This document shows, piece after piece, positions 52,211-62,087 of a DNA stretch of 64,000 nucleotides; within the stretch, counting starts at the first letter, position 1; each line of letters opens with the position of its first letter. The position numbers were made by a program, and so were the translations under genes. The stretch lies in assembly GCA_024160085.1 (NCBI GenBank), contig JAMDYG010000001.1:1302001-1366000 (forward strand), in the 5' to 3' direction. The notes under the pieces were generated by a model. The model saw nothing but the letters and a program-made list of their open reading frames with translations. It searched no databases and was not told the origin of the DNA. The stretch comes from Serratia symbiotica. GTDB lineage: Bacteria; Pseudomonadota; Gammaproteobacteria; Enterobacterales; Enterobacteriaceae.

Positions 52211-52915
52211 ATGCCACTTACTGATACCAAAGTAAAAAACGTCAATCCCCTCGAAAAGGAATACAAGCTGACCGATGGCTTCGGTACGTTCCTTCGCATT
52301 ACCCTTAAAAGTTAGAAATACTGGCAAATAGCTTACCGCTTCGAAGGTAAGCAAAAAATCTTCTCCATAAGTGTCTAGCCTGCTGTTTCACTTGCTGATG
52401 TAAGAGAGCTGCGTGACCAAGCCAGAAAGCTTCTTGCTCAGGGCATTGATCCTAATGCCAAAAAACAGGCCGAAGTTAAAGAGCTGAAAGTCAAGCGTGA
52501 TAAGATACGTACCTTCACTGTGGTGGCTAAGACTTGGTTCGCCACGAAAACAAGATGGTCAGAAGATTACGGTGATGCCGTCTTAGAAGCAACTTGAAAC
52601 TTATGTCTTCCCGGTAATTGGCTACAAAGATATCGCTGAGCTGGATACTGGTGACCTGCTGGTTCCGGTAAAAAAGGTTGAGGCGCTTGGTTATATTGAA
52701 GTTGCCATGCTTATTCAACAATACATTACTTCTATCCTCCGCCATGCTGTCCAGCAAAACTGATAGGCCATAACCACGCCTATGATATGGAAGGTGCTGT
52801 CCAGAAACCACAGACGGAACACCGCCCAGCGCTGGAAATGGAAGAAATACCACAGCCACTGAAAAAATTGCCGAATATAAAGGCCGCAGGTTAACCATAT
52901 TAGCAATTCAGCTCA
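52211..52915 (+). pseudogene. P4-type integrase (second), truncated
   Basis: It starts MPLTDTKVKNVNPLEKEYKL at 52211 and differs in sequence from the first integrase. The arm-binding and core-binding domains are readable: YWQIAYRFEGKQKIFSI, DVRELRDQARKLLAQGIDPN, TFTVVAKTWFATKTRWSEDY, ELDTGDLLVPVKKVEALGYI and YDMEGAVQKP. Stops follow TLKS and SISV, a shift lies at about 52590, and a stop follows VQQN. In the EYKGRRLTILAIQL region at about 52870-52915 the gene ends against an IS903-type fragment. The whole catalytic domain is therefore deleted. Confidence 0.9.
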
Positions 52916-53124
52916 ATCGATGGTGTTACAGATTCATACCATGCCTGAATCTCCTGCTCGTCTAGCCAGAAGGTGATAGAGCCTCTGTTGACGAGAGCTT
53001 TATTGTAAGAGTGCCAGTTGGTGATTCCTGAACTTCTGCTTTGCCACGGAATAACCTTTGTTGTCAGGATGATGCATGATTAGATCCTGTCGGTCGGCAA
53101 AAGTTCGATTTATTCAACAAAGCC
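52916..53124 (-). mobile_element. IS903-type element fragment (transposase 5' end)
   Basis: On the minus strand the terminal repeat GGCTTTGTTGAATAAATC ends at 53124, followed by leader and transposase start text (VAKQKFRNHQLALL, then FWLDEQEIQAWYESV in another frame). Only about 60 codons remain. The other end is fused to the second integrase, and the expected right att copy of that island is absent. Confidence 0.8.
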
Positions 53125-53304
53125 ATCACTGAGTAAGCCTCTAATACGGTTCTTGTAATCGTCCCCAAATCCCATACTCCGTGTTGCCGGGCCTGTACAT
53201 AAGCCCGGCCTGCCCTTTACCCTTGATTACCGGATTTTTAGTGTGCGGCGGTGCCACGATCTAATGACGGAACGCCGCCTTGTGCGTTTTAATCGCAATA
53301 TTGA
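53125..53304. terminator. Hairpins in the pqiC downstream region
   Basis: A perfect 7-bp stem, GCCGGGC (53186-53192) and GCCCGGC (53203-53209), is followed by a second GC-rich inverted pair around 53247-53279 (GGCGGTGCC with GGAACGCCGCC). The 11-mer AATGACGGAAC (53263-53273) recurs at 61987-61997. In E. coli rmf lies next to pqiC; no RMF text is recognisable here. Confidence 0.5.
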
Positions 53305-53865
53305 CTAAAAATCGCTGACCTGTGAAGCAATAGCCTGAGCTTCCTATTGCCAACCATGTGCCAAAGTGCGCACCAGCGCGTTATAGCCGTCTTCACCCTG
53401 CTTCAGTGCCAGGGCTGAACGGGCTGTTTGATCAGTTGCCCCTGATGATTCACCACCCATTCGCCGCAAATAATAGCCTTGCTATCAAAGCAGCCATGAA
53501 AGCCGTTAATGGTGAGGTTAAGCCTATCTTGATCACTGCTCATCAGCTGGGATGACACCACCTACCCCGGCAGCGCACTGCTCAGATTGGTGACCATAGT
53601 CTGTTGCATCTGTTGATCAAGCGGGCTAGCCCACAGGTTTTTCTGGGCAATCAAATACCGCACATCGTTGGTCTGGTAAACCACGCTGTTTTGCGCCAGA
53701 TAATCGGCTACGCTTATGTGTTCCAGCCATAACTGACGTGCCGAGACACCACTGCTACTCACCTGCGCCGGTACCGCCCAGCGCAGGTAACTGATAGTAG
53801 GTTTTCTGTGGCATACTGCTACAGGCACTGAGGAACAGCAATAGGGCTACTGGGATCCATTTTAT
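53305..53865 (-). pseudogene. pqiC: PqiC (YmbA) lipoprotein, broken
   Basis: PqiC is the outer-membrane lipoprotein partner of the PqiB lipid-transport tunnel (about 187 residues). Text IKWIPVALLLFLSACSSMPQ (lipobox LSAC) starts at an ATA codon (53865) directly after the pqiB stop where ATG is expected. The frame shifts after LGGTGAG, continues as WLEHISVADYLAQNSVVYQT and NLWASPLDQQMQQTMVTNLS, and meets TAG in place of Trp after SALPG at 53562. Later text QLIKQPVQ and QEAQAIASQVSDF ends at 53305. The span of 187 codons equals the family length. Confidence 0.9.
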
Positions 53866-54705
53866 CTATTTGTTGGCCTTCTTCGGCTGAGGATCGTGAC
53901 TACTTGCGGCTTCAAATACCAGCGCGTTGCTCTTTTCATTCATGGTGCGCAGCACCTAATCAAGACGTTGCATCTCACCAACCATTTTGTTGTAGGCCGG
54001 TGAACCGGGCTGGAACCCTTTCATGCTGCGATTCAGTTCTTGCAAGGTTCTTTACGTGTCCTGAGGAAACACTTTCATCTCGTTGCTGGTAATAATATCA
54101 TTTAACGACGTCATAGTTTGCTGAGTCGTTTTCATTGTCTTCTGGCTTTCAGCTAGCGCTTTAGTTGCTTCATCGATCATCGGGTTCAAGGGTATCGTAT
54201 TAATCTTATCCAGCACGATGTGTATCCTTTAGCATCGAGAGAAGCCAATGGCGTGGCATTGAGCAGTGGGTAGTTATCCTGGGCCCACTTTGCCTGTATT
54301 TCCTGATTGCAATTCGATATAAGCACCTGACAGCAGCGTAACCATGCCAGAAACACCTTCACGGACAATCTGCAGCTTCACCACCAAGAAGGCTGTAATC
54401 CTAGTGCAGCAGCTTTTCCATGCCGCTGTTGAGACGCGCTTGCACCCCCGCATCTTGCTCAGATCCTCGCTCAACGACACGTTTTCTACCATACCGACAT
54501 AGACGCTACGGCTATTGATTTTGGTTTTACCTACCACCAACTCTTCAGCCCTGGTGGTGACCAGCGTCACCACCGGTCCCTGATTGATAAAGTGGTAAAA
54601 CAGTATCCAGGCACCGATTAGCGCAGTCATGATAGGAATGATCTACACCGGCGACCAGCGTTTTATCTTCTCAACGTCGGCGATGCTATGATTATTTTCC
54701 GTCAC
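53866..54705 (-). pseudogene. pqiB: PqiB MCE protein, large internal deletion
   Basis: PqiB forms a trans-periplasmic tunnel of stacked MCE domains (about 546 residues). The GTG start at 54705 (VTENNHSIADVEKIKRWSPV, stop in place of Trp, then MTALIGAWILFYHFINQGPV) leads into the first MCE domain (SVYVGMVENVSLSEDL, VSGMVTLLSGAYIELQSG). After LLNATPLASLDAKG the text jumps to VLDKINTIPLNPMIDEATKA, the C-terminal coiled coil, which runs to PKKANK with stop at 53866. Two of three MCE domains (about 265 residues) are gone. Frameshifts also occur. Confidence 0.93.
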
Positions 54706-55870
54706 CTTTCAGCTCCTTTTTTATTGTTTCATTTCCGCAATCACGTGTCAGACAGGGATCGAACTTCATGGCAGCAAACATGGTGAGGATCACCGCCAGG
54801 ACGAATAGTACCGCTCCGGTATCTGGATAAATGTTTATCAATTTTCTCATACGCACCAGCGAGCGTTGAAAGTACGGCGATGACGAACACATCGATTATG
54901 GACCAGCAGCCAACAAATTCGACAACATCATAAATCAAATGCATACGTTCGCTGTCAGCACGCTTTTACCCTTTGCCATTGGCATCCCAGCACAGCCAAC
55001 AGATCGCCAATATTTTCAGCGAAGGTACCGAACGAGGTGAGCAACAGCGCTAACATCCACTGTAGGCTGTAGCGTCGCCGCTGCACATAGACAGTGCTGT
55101 AGCAGCGTGGGCAATGAGTATGATCGGCTGGCAGGATCGCCGTGCAGCAATGGTAAGAGTGCATACCCTGGCATATGCCGGTGCGCCCTACCTTCAACGG
55201 GCGATCCAGATGCGGTACGGGTTCTATATCCCCTGCTACAGCCAACGGCGATCGATACACTGTAAGGCGCGCACTTGCAGCAGGCAGTACAGAAAATAAG
55301 GCACAAAGCTGTTGCCGATGCCGATATCACCGTAGGCTATCAGCTTGGCGAAACTGACCAGTACCCCGGCCAGGAAGATTTCCACCATGCACCAGATTTT
55401 AAATTGGAATAGCATTTTAGCTATCTACTCTTTTAGCACCAGCGGCATGCGCACCTTAGCGCATAGCAGAATAATCGCTAGCATACAGAATGCTGGGATC
55501 AACTATACCAACACCATAAACAGCCTGGACAAGCTAGCATAATCATCCGCCACCAACACCTATGGGATCTGGATTAGTATGATTTCGTTGCTAAAGCCAG
55601 CAACGCGCATATATTGATAAACGGGAAAATATTCGCCAGCAGCAGTATGAATAATGCGCTGAGGACATAACCGATCGGCTGCTTACACGGTTCCTCTCAG
55701 CGAGTGCTGAATGTCGTTTTACAGCGTGGGCATAACACTCTAGTGCCAAACGCTAACGGAGTCAGCGCTACTAGCATATCGCATTGCGGGCACAACAACA
55801 TCAGGTTATCCTGCCGCCCGGCGGCGGGTAGCGTATGGCTATGCTACGGGTGATTTTCGTAGGAATACAC
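54692..55870 (-). pseudogene. pqiA: PqiA inner membrane protein, broken
   Basis: PqiA is the inner-membrane partner of PqiB, with two zinc-ribbon-like and membrane modules (about 417 residues). Text LLCPQCDMLVALTPLAFGTR, VLCPRCKTTF, PIGYVLSALFILLLANIFPF, INMRVAGFSNEIILIQIP, FKIWCMVEIFLAGVLVSFAK and SFVPYFLYCLLQVRALQC is in one frame with several TAG stops. The second half is frameshifted (CCTAILPADHTHCPRCYSTV, VVEFVGCWSIIDVFVIAVLS). It ends ETIKKELKGDGK at 54692, overlapping the pqiB start. The likely GTG start at 55870 is followed by a TAG at codon 9. Confidence 0.9.
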
Positions 55871-55942
55871 CCTATTTCTCCTTAATAATATTGCTTAGCA
55901 CTACAGCGATATCGTTCACAGCGGGGGCGGTGTTCACAATAG

Positions 55943-57772
55943 TTAGCCGTTTTTCATCGCTTCTAACACTTCCCAACGGACGAAAGCCTGCTCTAGCGTC
56001 TATTAGGCGGTAGCTAGCACCGTCAACACGCGCTGAGTTTCGCTATGCGGACGCGTGAAAAAGTCAGCATCGCTTATTTGTGCCTGTAGTGCCTCCATTT
56101 CCGCTTCCAGTTGCTCAAGGCGCTGCGGCAATTATTCCAATTCTCGCAGCAAGTTATAACTCAACTTGGCGGCTGGGTTTCTTCGGCTGTGCGATTTTCT
56201 TTTCTGCAACCGGTTTACTCTGGCTGACCACCGCCGTACGGATTCGGCTTAGCCGTAGCACGTTGATAATGCGCATCGTCATAACCGCCAACAAAAGTGT
56301 TGATCACCACGTTGCCTTCAAAGATCCAGCACTCAGTCAACGAATTATCAATGAATTGGCGATCATGGCTGACCAGCAGCACAGTGCCTTGATAGCTATC
56401 GATCAGTTCTTCCAGCAGTTCCAGTGTTTCAACGTCCAGATCGTTAGTGGGTTCATCAAGGATCAGCAGATTGCTTGGTTTCAGAAACAGCTTAGCCAAT
56501 AATAGGGAATATGAAGTCCTGTAGGTAACCCAGCACATGGTGGGCGCGGTCGTTGACCATGCACTTTTGCTTGCCTTCTGCCAGATGGTTATCCATCACT
56601 GTACGTTCGGTATCAAGATCAGCACGGTGCTGATCAAAATAGGCCACCTCCAGTTTGGTGCCACAGTGCACGCGGCCGCTATTGGCCTTTAGTTGACCGA
56701 GCATCAATTTTAAGTAATGTCATTTTACCACAGCCATTCGGCCCCACCAGTGAGATTTTGTCACCATGCTGCACTTGAGCGCAGAAACCGCGCACCAGGA
56801 CTTTTTCCCCGATCTGATAGTTGACGTCTTCCAATTCAAACACTATTTTGCCGGAACTCACCGTCTCACCTGCATCTTAGCGGGATGCCTATCACCTCAC
56901 AGCGTTGCGCACGCTCATTGCGCAGTGCTTTCAGGGCACGCACACGGCCTTCTTTACTGGTGCGGCGCGCTTTGATGCCTTGACGGATCCAAACTTCTTC
57001 CTGTGCCAGCTTGCGATCAAATTCAGCATTCTGTAACTCCTCTACCCGTAGCGCCTCTGCTTTGCTGAGCAGATACAAATCAAATCATAGTTGCTCAGCC
57101 AGGACATCAGTTTGCTACGGTCAAGATCGATAATGTGCGTTGCCATATTGCGGATAAACGAACGATCATGAGAGATAAAGACGATACTGCCCTGTAACTC
57201 TTTCAGAAAGCCTTACAGCCAGTTGATAGTTTCATATCCAGGTGGTTGGTCGGTTCGTCGAGCAGCAGCACGTGCGGCCCAGCGCCGCTTTACGCAACCA
57301 GCCGCCTGAAAGCAAAGATAGTTGGGTATCACCATTCAAGCCCAACTGTCGCAACACTTCGCTGATGCGATTGTCGAGCTGCCACAGCCCCCGATAATCA
57401 AGTATTTCCATGATCTGTGCCATGTGCGCCAGGTTTTTCTCATTTGGTTCAGTTTCCACCAGGGGGGGAAATCGCGTGATATGCCTTCAGATGTTCCGCA
57501 ACACCTTCTGCCACAAAATCGAATACGCTGCCACCGATATTGCGTGGCGGATCCTATTGCAAACGCGCCACAATCAGATCCTGCTCGTAAATCACCCGGC
57601 CATCATCCAACGGGATTTCTTTGCTGAAGATTTTCAACAGCGTCGATTTGCCGGCGCCATTGCGCCCCACCAAGCAAACGCGTTCTTGGTATTCGATATG
57701 AATTTCTGTGTTGTCTAAAAGCGGCGCATCGCTGAAGGACAGCCAGGCACAAGATATGCTGATTAACGACAT
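55943..57772 (-). pseudogene. uup: Uup, ABC-F ATPase, broken
   Basis: Uup is a soluble ABC-F protein (about 635 residues) acting on ribosomes and mobile-element excision. It starts MSLISISCAWLSFSDAPLLD at 57772 with Walker A ERVCLVGRNGAGKSTLLKIF intact, then TAG after IVARLQ. Later pieces are QLSLLSGGWLRKAALGR (signature), SFIRNMATHIIDLDRSKLMS-like text, the second Walker [38 protein letters not shown] (Walker B) and [14 protein letters not shown]. The coiled-coil end EQLEAEMEALQAQISDADFF leads to EVLEAMKNG with stop at 55943. At least five frameshifts or stops are present. Confidence 0.93.
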
Positions 57773-57778
57773 AGTGAT

Positions 57779-58855
57779 TATTTTCCTTCGCTGACACGGG
57801 TGACCAACCAGCAGTTATGGATCTGACGGTTACGGGCAAAGTCCTGCGACAAGGTCTGGGCAGTGATTTCTTTCGCTGCCAGACCTAGAGTGCTCAGACC
57901 CGCTACATCCATCTGGAAGCTACGCTTGTTGTTTGAGAACATGATAGTACCGTTGCGGCGCAGTAACCGTTGCTAATTTTTCATTAGTTCCAGATAATCG
58001 CGCTGCACATCAAAGCTGCTCTCCATGCGTTTGGAATTGGAGAAGGTAGGCAGATCGATAAAAATCACATCAAATTGCTCACTGGCGTTATTCAGCCACG
58101 ATAGGCAGTCGCCCTAGATCAAGCGATGTTGACGGCCGATCAAGCCATTGGCTCGCAAGGTTCTTTTCCGTCCACTCTATATAGGTGTGCGACATATCTA
58201 CCGTGGTGGTACTGCCCACGCCACCTAACCCTGCGTGCATGCTAGCAGTGCCGATATAGGAGAACAGGTTGAGGAAGTCTTTTCCCTTAGATCAGCAGGG
58301 TACCAGAACCACATATCGGATCAAGCATCAGCGCGCCAAGCTGCTAGCCAGATCGCGGTAGCTGTGTTGGTGCAAACCTTTGCCGCTTAGATCGAGCGCT
58401 ATACTGGCTATATTACGCTGTAAGAACACATTGACGCGAATATCTGACTGTTGCTTAGCCCACCGTCGGGCACTGATTGATCTTACGGGTAAAGCTGTCG
58501 ACGATGGCGTCCCCCCCCCACCTTCAGCGCACCGTACTGGCTGTTACGGATCTCCCCATTGACACTGCTGAAATGCACGAAAAAAGTTTTTTCTACGCCA
58601 AAAATACTCGGCCATTCAAACTCTTGCATACCTAGGTACAGATCTAGATCGCTGTGCACGCGGAACTCATTCAGTGGCAACAGAATGCGCAATGCTAAGC
58701 GGCTCCACAGCAGGCTTTGGTACAAGTGACGATCGTCACCCTGAAAATGTACCCCCACCTTGCACCACTTTGCAGTCGTGAGCACCCAGCGCTTCCAGCT
58801 CACTTTTTAGCAGTTCTTCCAGCCCACGCGCCGTGCTGGCAAACAGAGAGTTCAT
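57779..58855 (-). pseudogene. rlmL: RlmL/RlmK 23S rRNA methyltransferase, internally deleted
   Basis: The enterobacterial protein (about 702 residues) has an RlmL half (m2G2445) and an RlmK half (m7G2069). It starts [20 protein letters not shown] at 58855, with stop and shifts in the THUMP region ([29 protein letters not shown]). [20 protein letters not shown] leads to [12 protein letters not shown] (RlmL SAM motif), then directly to [20 protein letters not shown] of RlmK, so about 340 residues are missing. It ends [20 protein letters not shown]- with stop at 57779, just before the uup start. Confidence 0.93.
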
Positions 58856-58960
58856 ATTTTACTTATCACCAAAAAGAAAGTTATTGCGCATTATAGCCAA
58901 TCCAGACCGCTTGTCATAAAGTTGCTCCCTACTATTTAATATCGCACAGAGATAAGGATG

Positions 58961-60037
58961 ATCATGCTTGCCAGACTTTACATTCATCTGGTTAAATCAC
59001 TGCGAGGTTTGCAGCTTTCACATGCCTAAGTATGTAGATGGTACCTTTATTACTGCACGCCAATATCCGCAGATGGTGCTTTCATCCTAGCGCTGCTGGC
59101 CAGCCTGTTCCTGACCGCGCCAGACGGCGTAAGTGCGGCCATTAATTTCAGCGATTTCTCGCCACCACAGCGCAACCTACCGAGGTGTGGGGCAACCATT
59201 TCACCGCCCTGATTGCGCCCGCCGGCAGAGATCAACCGCTGGATGAGCGGCTATTTCCAGCACGATGTGCAGCTACGCTGGCTGGGAACAGAACTCTCCC
59301 GCCGGGTCAAGAAGCACCAGGAAATAGAAGCACCCGGAAATTCCGCCGTCGTTTGCCGATGGTTATCCTTATCTATTAATTAACTAAGCTTCGTTTAATG
59401 CCCTGTAACAGCGTTGCCCCAGTAAAATCAAGCTGGAGAAGTTCCGTCCCAATCTGGTGATCGCCGGTGCCAGCGCTTGGGCTGAAGATGGCTGGCAAAG
59501 GATCAGTGTGGGCGAGGTGAGGTTCGATATGGTGAAACCTTACAGCCGATGCGTATTGACCACTGTCAGCACCGAACATGGCCGCAAGCATCCGAACGGT
59601 GAACCATTGCGCACGCTGCAAGAATTCCACACCGCCGATAACGGCAACATCGACTTTGGCCAGAATATGATTGCGTGCAACAGTGGCATTATCCGTGTGG
59701 GCGATACCGTGGAAGTGTTGTCGATCAAGCCGCCCCGCGCTTATGGTGCTAGCAACCTGAAGGCAAGCCTGAACGCACTGCAGGATAACATGCACAGCGT
59801 GACCTTAGAATATGAAGGCCAGATATTTACCGGTAATAACTAGCAAATATTACTCGAACAGTTGGAACAACAGGGGATTCGCGTGCCTTATTCCTGCCTG
59901 GCGGGTATCTCTATGGCAATTGCCGCATAACATTGGTCAGTGGTGAGGTCGTGCCTCTGAAGAATAGCGCACTGGCTGGCAACAGCAACATTCTTTGCTG
60001 TAGTTGCATTCCGAAAAGCGATTTGACGCTGGCGTAA
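58961..60037 (+). pseudogene. ycbX: YcbX MOSC/ferredoxin protein, broken
   Basis: YcbX is a Moco-dependent reductase with a MOSC domain and a C-terminal 2Fe-2S ferredoxin (about 369 residues). It starts (M)IMLARLYIHLVKSLRGLQ at 58961, with TAA soon after LSHA. MOSC text is readable at 59400-59843: FRPNLVIAGASAWAEDGWQR, FDMVKPYSRCVLTTVS (molybdenum Cys region), DFGQNMIACNSGIIRVGDTV, EYEGQIFTGNN, then TAG. The ferredoxin part LEQLEQQGIRVPYSCLAGIS is frameshifted (cluster Cys text CGSC lost), and CCSCIPKSDLTLA ends at 60037. Confidence 0.92.
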
Positions 60038-60042
60038 TAGGT

Positions 60043-60591
60043 TTACACCGCACTATCGTAAGCCGGGGCGGAGGACTCCTCCAGCGCGCAGGGCTTGAGC
60101 CGATCGTGCATCACTTTGATCGCATCACCCAGCACCATGGTGCGGCACGCCATCGGCAGGTGATTTTGCGCCAGCAGGCACAGGCTAGCGTTATCGCCGA
60201 CCTCTACCACGAGCAGGCAAGCTTCAACACCGCTTTCCATCACCTTCACCACCGCTAGTTCACCGTTCTTCGGCTGTAGCGTGTAGTGTTGCTGTGAGAA
60301 GTGCCAACTTTTTGGCATCAGCGGCTTGAGGAAACGGTAGGCGACCAGCGCATTCAATACCAGTTCCGCACGCTGTTCATGGCTGAGTTTTAGTTGTTTG
60401 CAGCGTTCTTCGTAAGTGAAATAAATAGCGGCGTCGTCAACACAAAAAGCACATTCATTGAAGGCGTCTGGCGTTAACATTTTGGCTGGAAAGCGTGAGC
60501 GAAAGATCATACCATTGGCTAAATCCAACATTATCCGATCGTGCTCAGCGTCGAAATACCAACGCCAATTATCGTCAGGTTTTATCTTCAT
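60043..60591 (-). CDS. zapC: Cell division protein ZapC
   Basis: ZapC binds and bundles FtsZ at the division ring. The open frame has 182 residues (E. coli 180). It starts [20 protein letters not shown]; conserved parts are [60 protein letters not shown] and [10 protein letters not shown], then [19 protein letters not shown]. It is the only clearly intact gene between 53 and 64 kb, with a possible exception only beyond the window edge. It lies between dead ycbX (convergent, 5 bases apart) and dead pyrD. Confidence 0.95.
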   Translation of the reverse strand: MKIKPDDNWRWYFDAEHDRIMLDLANGMIFRSRFPAKMLTPDAFNECAFCVDDAAIYFTYEERCKQLKLSHEQRAELVLNALVAYRFLKPLMPKSWHFSQQHYTLQPKNGELAVVKVMESGVEACLLVVEVGDNASLCLLAQNHLPMACRTMVLGDAIKVMHDRLKPCALEESSAPAYDSAV

Positions 60592-60765
60592 CTCTTATCC
60601 TTCTCGCTGCCTACACCACATCGTATTTACCTGAAAGGTAATTTTATCATCAATAGATTTGCTTGAATATCGAATAATTTCGCGAACTTTATTTATGCTA
60701 ATAAACAGAATATAGACGAACTGGGGGCATAAATATACCCCCAGAGATAAAATGAAAGGAAAAAA

Positions 60766-61774
60766 TTATATATGGGTAACAATATCTTTAATCAAACATG
60801 GCCCATGGAAGATAAAGCCGGAGTAAATTTGTACTAAAGTCGCACCAGCCACTATTTTTCACGCGCCGCCGTCAGTGAATCAATACCCCCACGCCAATAA
60901 TTGGCAAATGCCCTTGCAGCTCGTCCGACAGGCGGCGGATCACTTTGGTACTGCGCAATTGCAATGGACGCCCACTGAGGCCTACCATTTGCTCACAGTA
61001 CTTTAATCCCTGGATCAGTTTACGATCTAAAGTTGTATTAGTGGCTATCACCCCATCGATATTATGCCGCACCAGGCTATCGGCTATTTGGATTAATTCT
61101 TCTTCAGAAAGATCCGGGGCGATCTTTACCGCCACCGGCACGTATTTGTGGTGAGCTTCATAGAGTTCCTGTTGTTTATTTTTAATCGCCGCTAGAAGAT
61201 CGTCCAGCGCTTCGCCATATTGTAAGGATCACAAATCTGGGGTATTGGGTGATGAGATATTAATCGCAATATACCCTGCATAGGGATAAACTTTCTCCAT
61301 ACAGGTCAGATAATCGTCTTTACCCTGTTCGACTGGCGTGTCTTTATTCTTGCCGATATTAATCCCGATAATGCTACAGAAATGGGATTGCTTAACGTTT
61401 TCGACTAGATTGTCCACACCATGGTTATTAAAGCCCATACGATTAATCAAGCCTTCAGCATCCACAACGCGGAACAGGCGCGGCTTGTCATTGCCAGGCT
61501 GCAGACGCGGTGTCACGGTGCCTATCTCCACATGGCCAAAACCCATCGAGCCAAATGCGTCGATACACTCACCATTTTTATCCAGGAAGGCTGCCAATCC
61601 CAACGGGTTTTTAAATGATAGCCCCATGCAACTTACCGGCTTTGTTGGCATTGACTGGCTGACAAGAAACACTAATGGGGTGTCGGTAATACGGCGCAAT
61701 TGTTGTAAGGTCAATGCATGCGCGCACTCAGGATCGAGCTGGAACAACACTTTCCTCATGATGGGATAATACAT
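60766..61774 (-). pseudogene. pyrD: Dihydroorotate dehydrogenase PyrD, broken
   Basis: PyrD is the membrane-linked, quinone-dependent fourth step of pyrimidine synthesis (about 336 residues). It starts [20 protein letters not shown] at 61774. [40 protein letters not shown] and [19 protein letters not shown] are intact up to [11 protein letters not shown]. There a TGA (61229-61231) replaces a codon that is Arg (CGA by one change) in relatives. The frame stays open after it ([38 protein letters not shown]) to GVGV, then shifts at about 60890. The tail [17 protein letters not shown]- is in another frame and ends VTHI at 60766. Confidence 0.95.
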
Positions 61775-61918
61775 AAACTCTCCTGATTTCCCATGGCACA
61801 TTGGCGGGGTATTATCTGGCATCCCTTGACAAATTAGAATATTCCATAAGGTACGATACGCTACACACACTAGGCGGTGTCCGGTAATTAACCGTGGTAG
61901 CGTTGCAGATCCGTAAAG

Positions 61919-62006
61919 CTGGGTTATGTGAAGGTATTCCTAGGTTACACGCCGCTTATTTAGCCTACCAGCGGCGCTCACGGTGCAATGACGGAACATA
62001 ACCCAG
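61919..62006. repeat. Intergenic palindrome between pyrD and pepN
   Basis: Outer arms CTGGGTTATGT (61919-61929) and ACATAACCCAG (61996-62006) are a perfect 11-bp inverted repeat. An inner pair ACGCCGCT...AGCGGCGCT lies between. A run of ten C follows at 62014-62023. Short pieces recur elsewhere (41899, 53263). Confidence 0.8.
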
Positions 62007-62087
62007 GATCTATCCCCCCCCCAGCGCCGGACTGTGAATTAAAAGGAGACGGCACCTGCCGCCCCCTTTGTATCGTGACATGATCGG

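Noticed and set aside
53125-53304. Possible rmf gene next to pqiC
   Set aside because: I looked for ribosome modulation factor text on the minus strand; only GC-rich hairpins are found and no RMF motif can be aligned.
62014-62023. Phase-variable C tract controlling pepN or pyrD
   Set aside because: Both neighbours are pseudogenes and the tract lies in neither promoter nor coding start.
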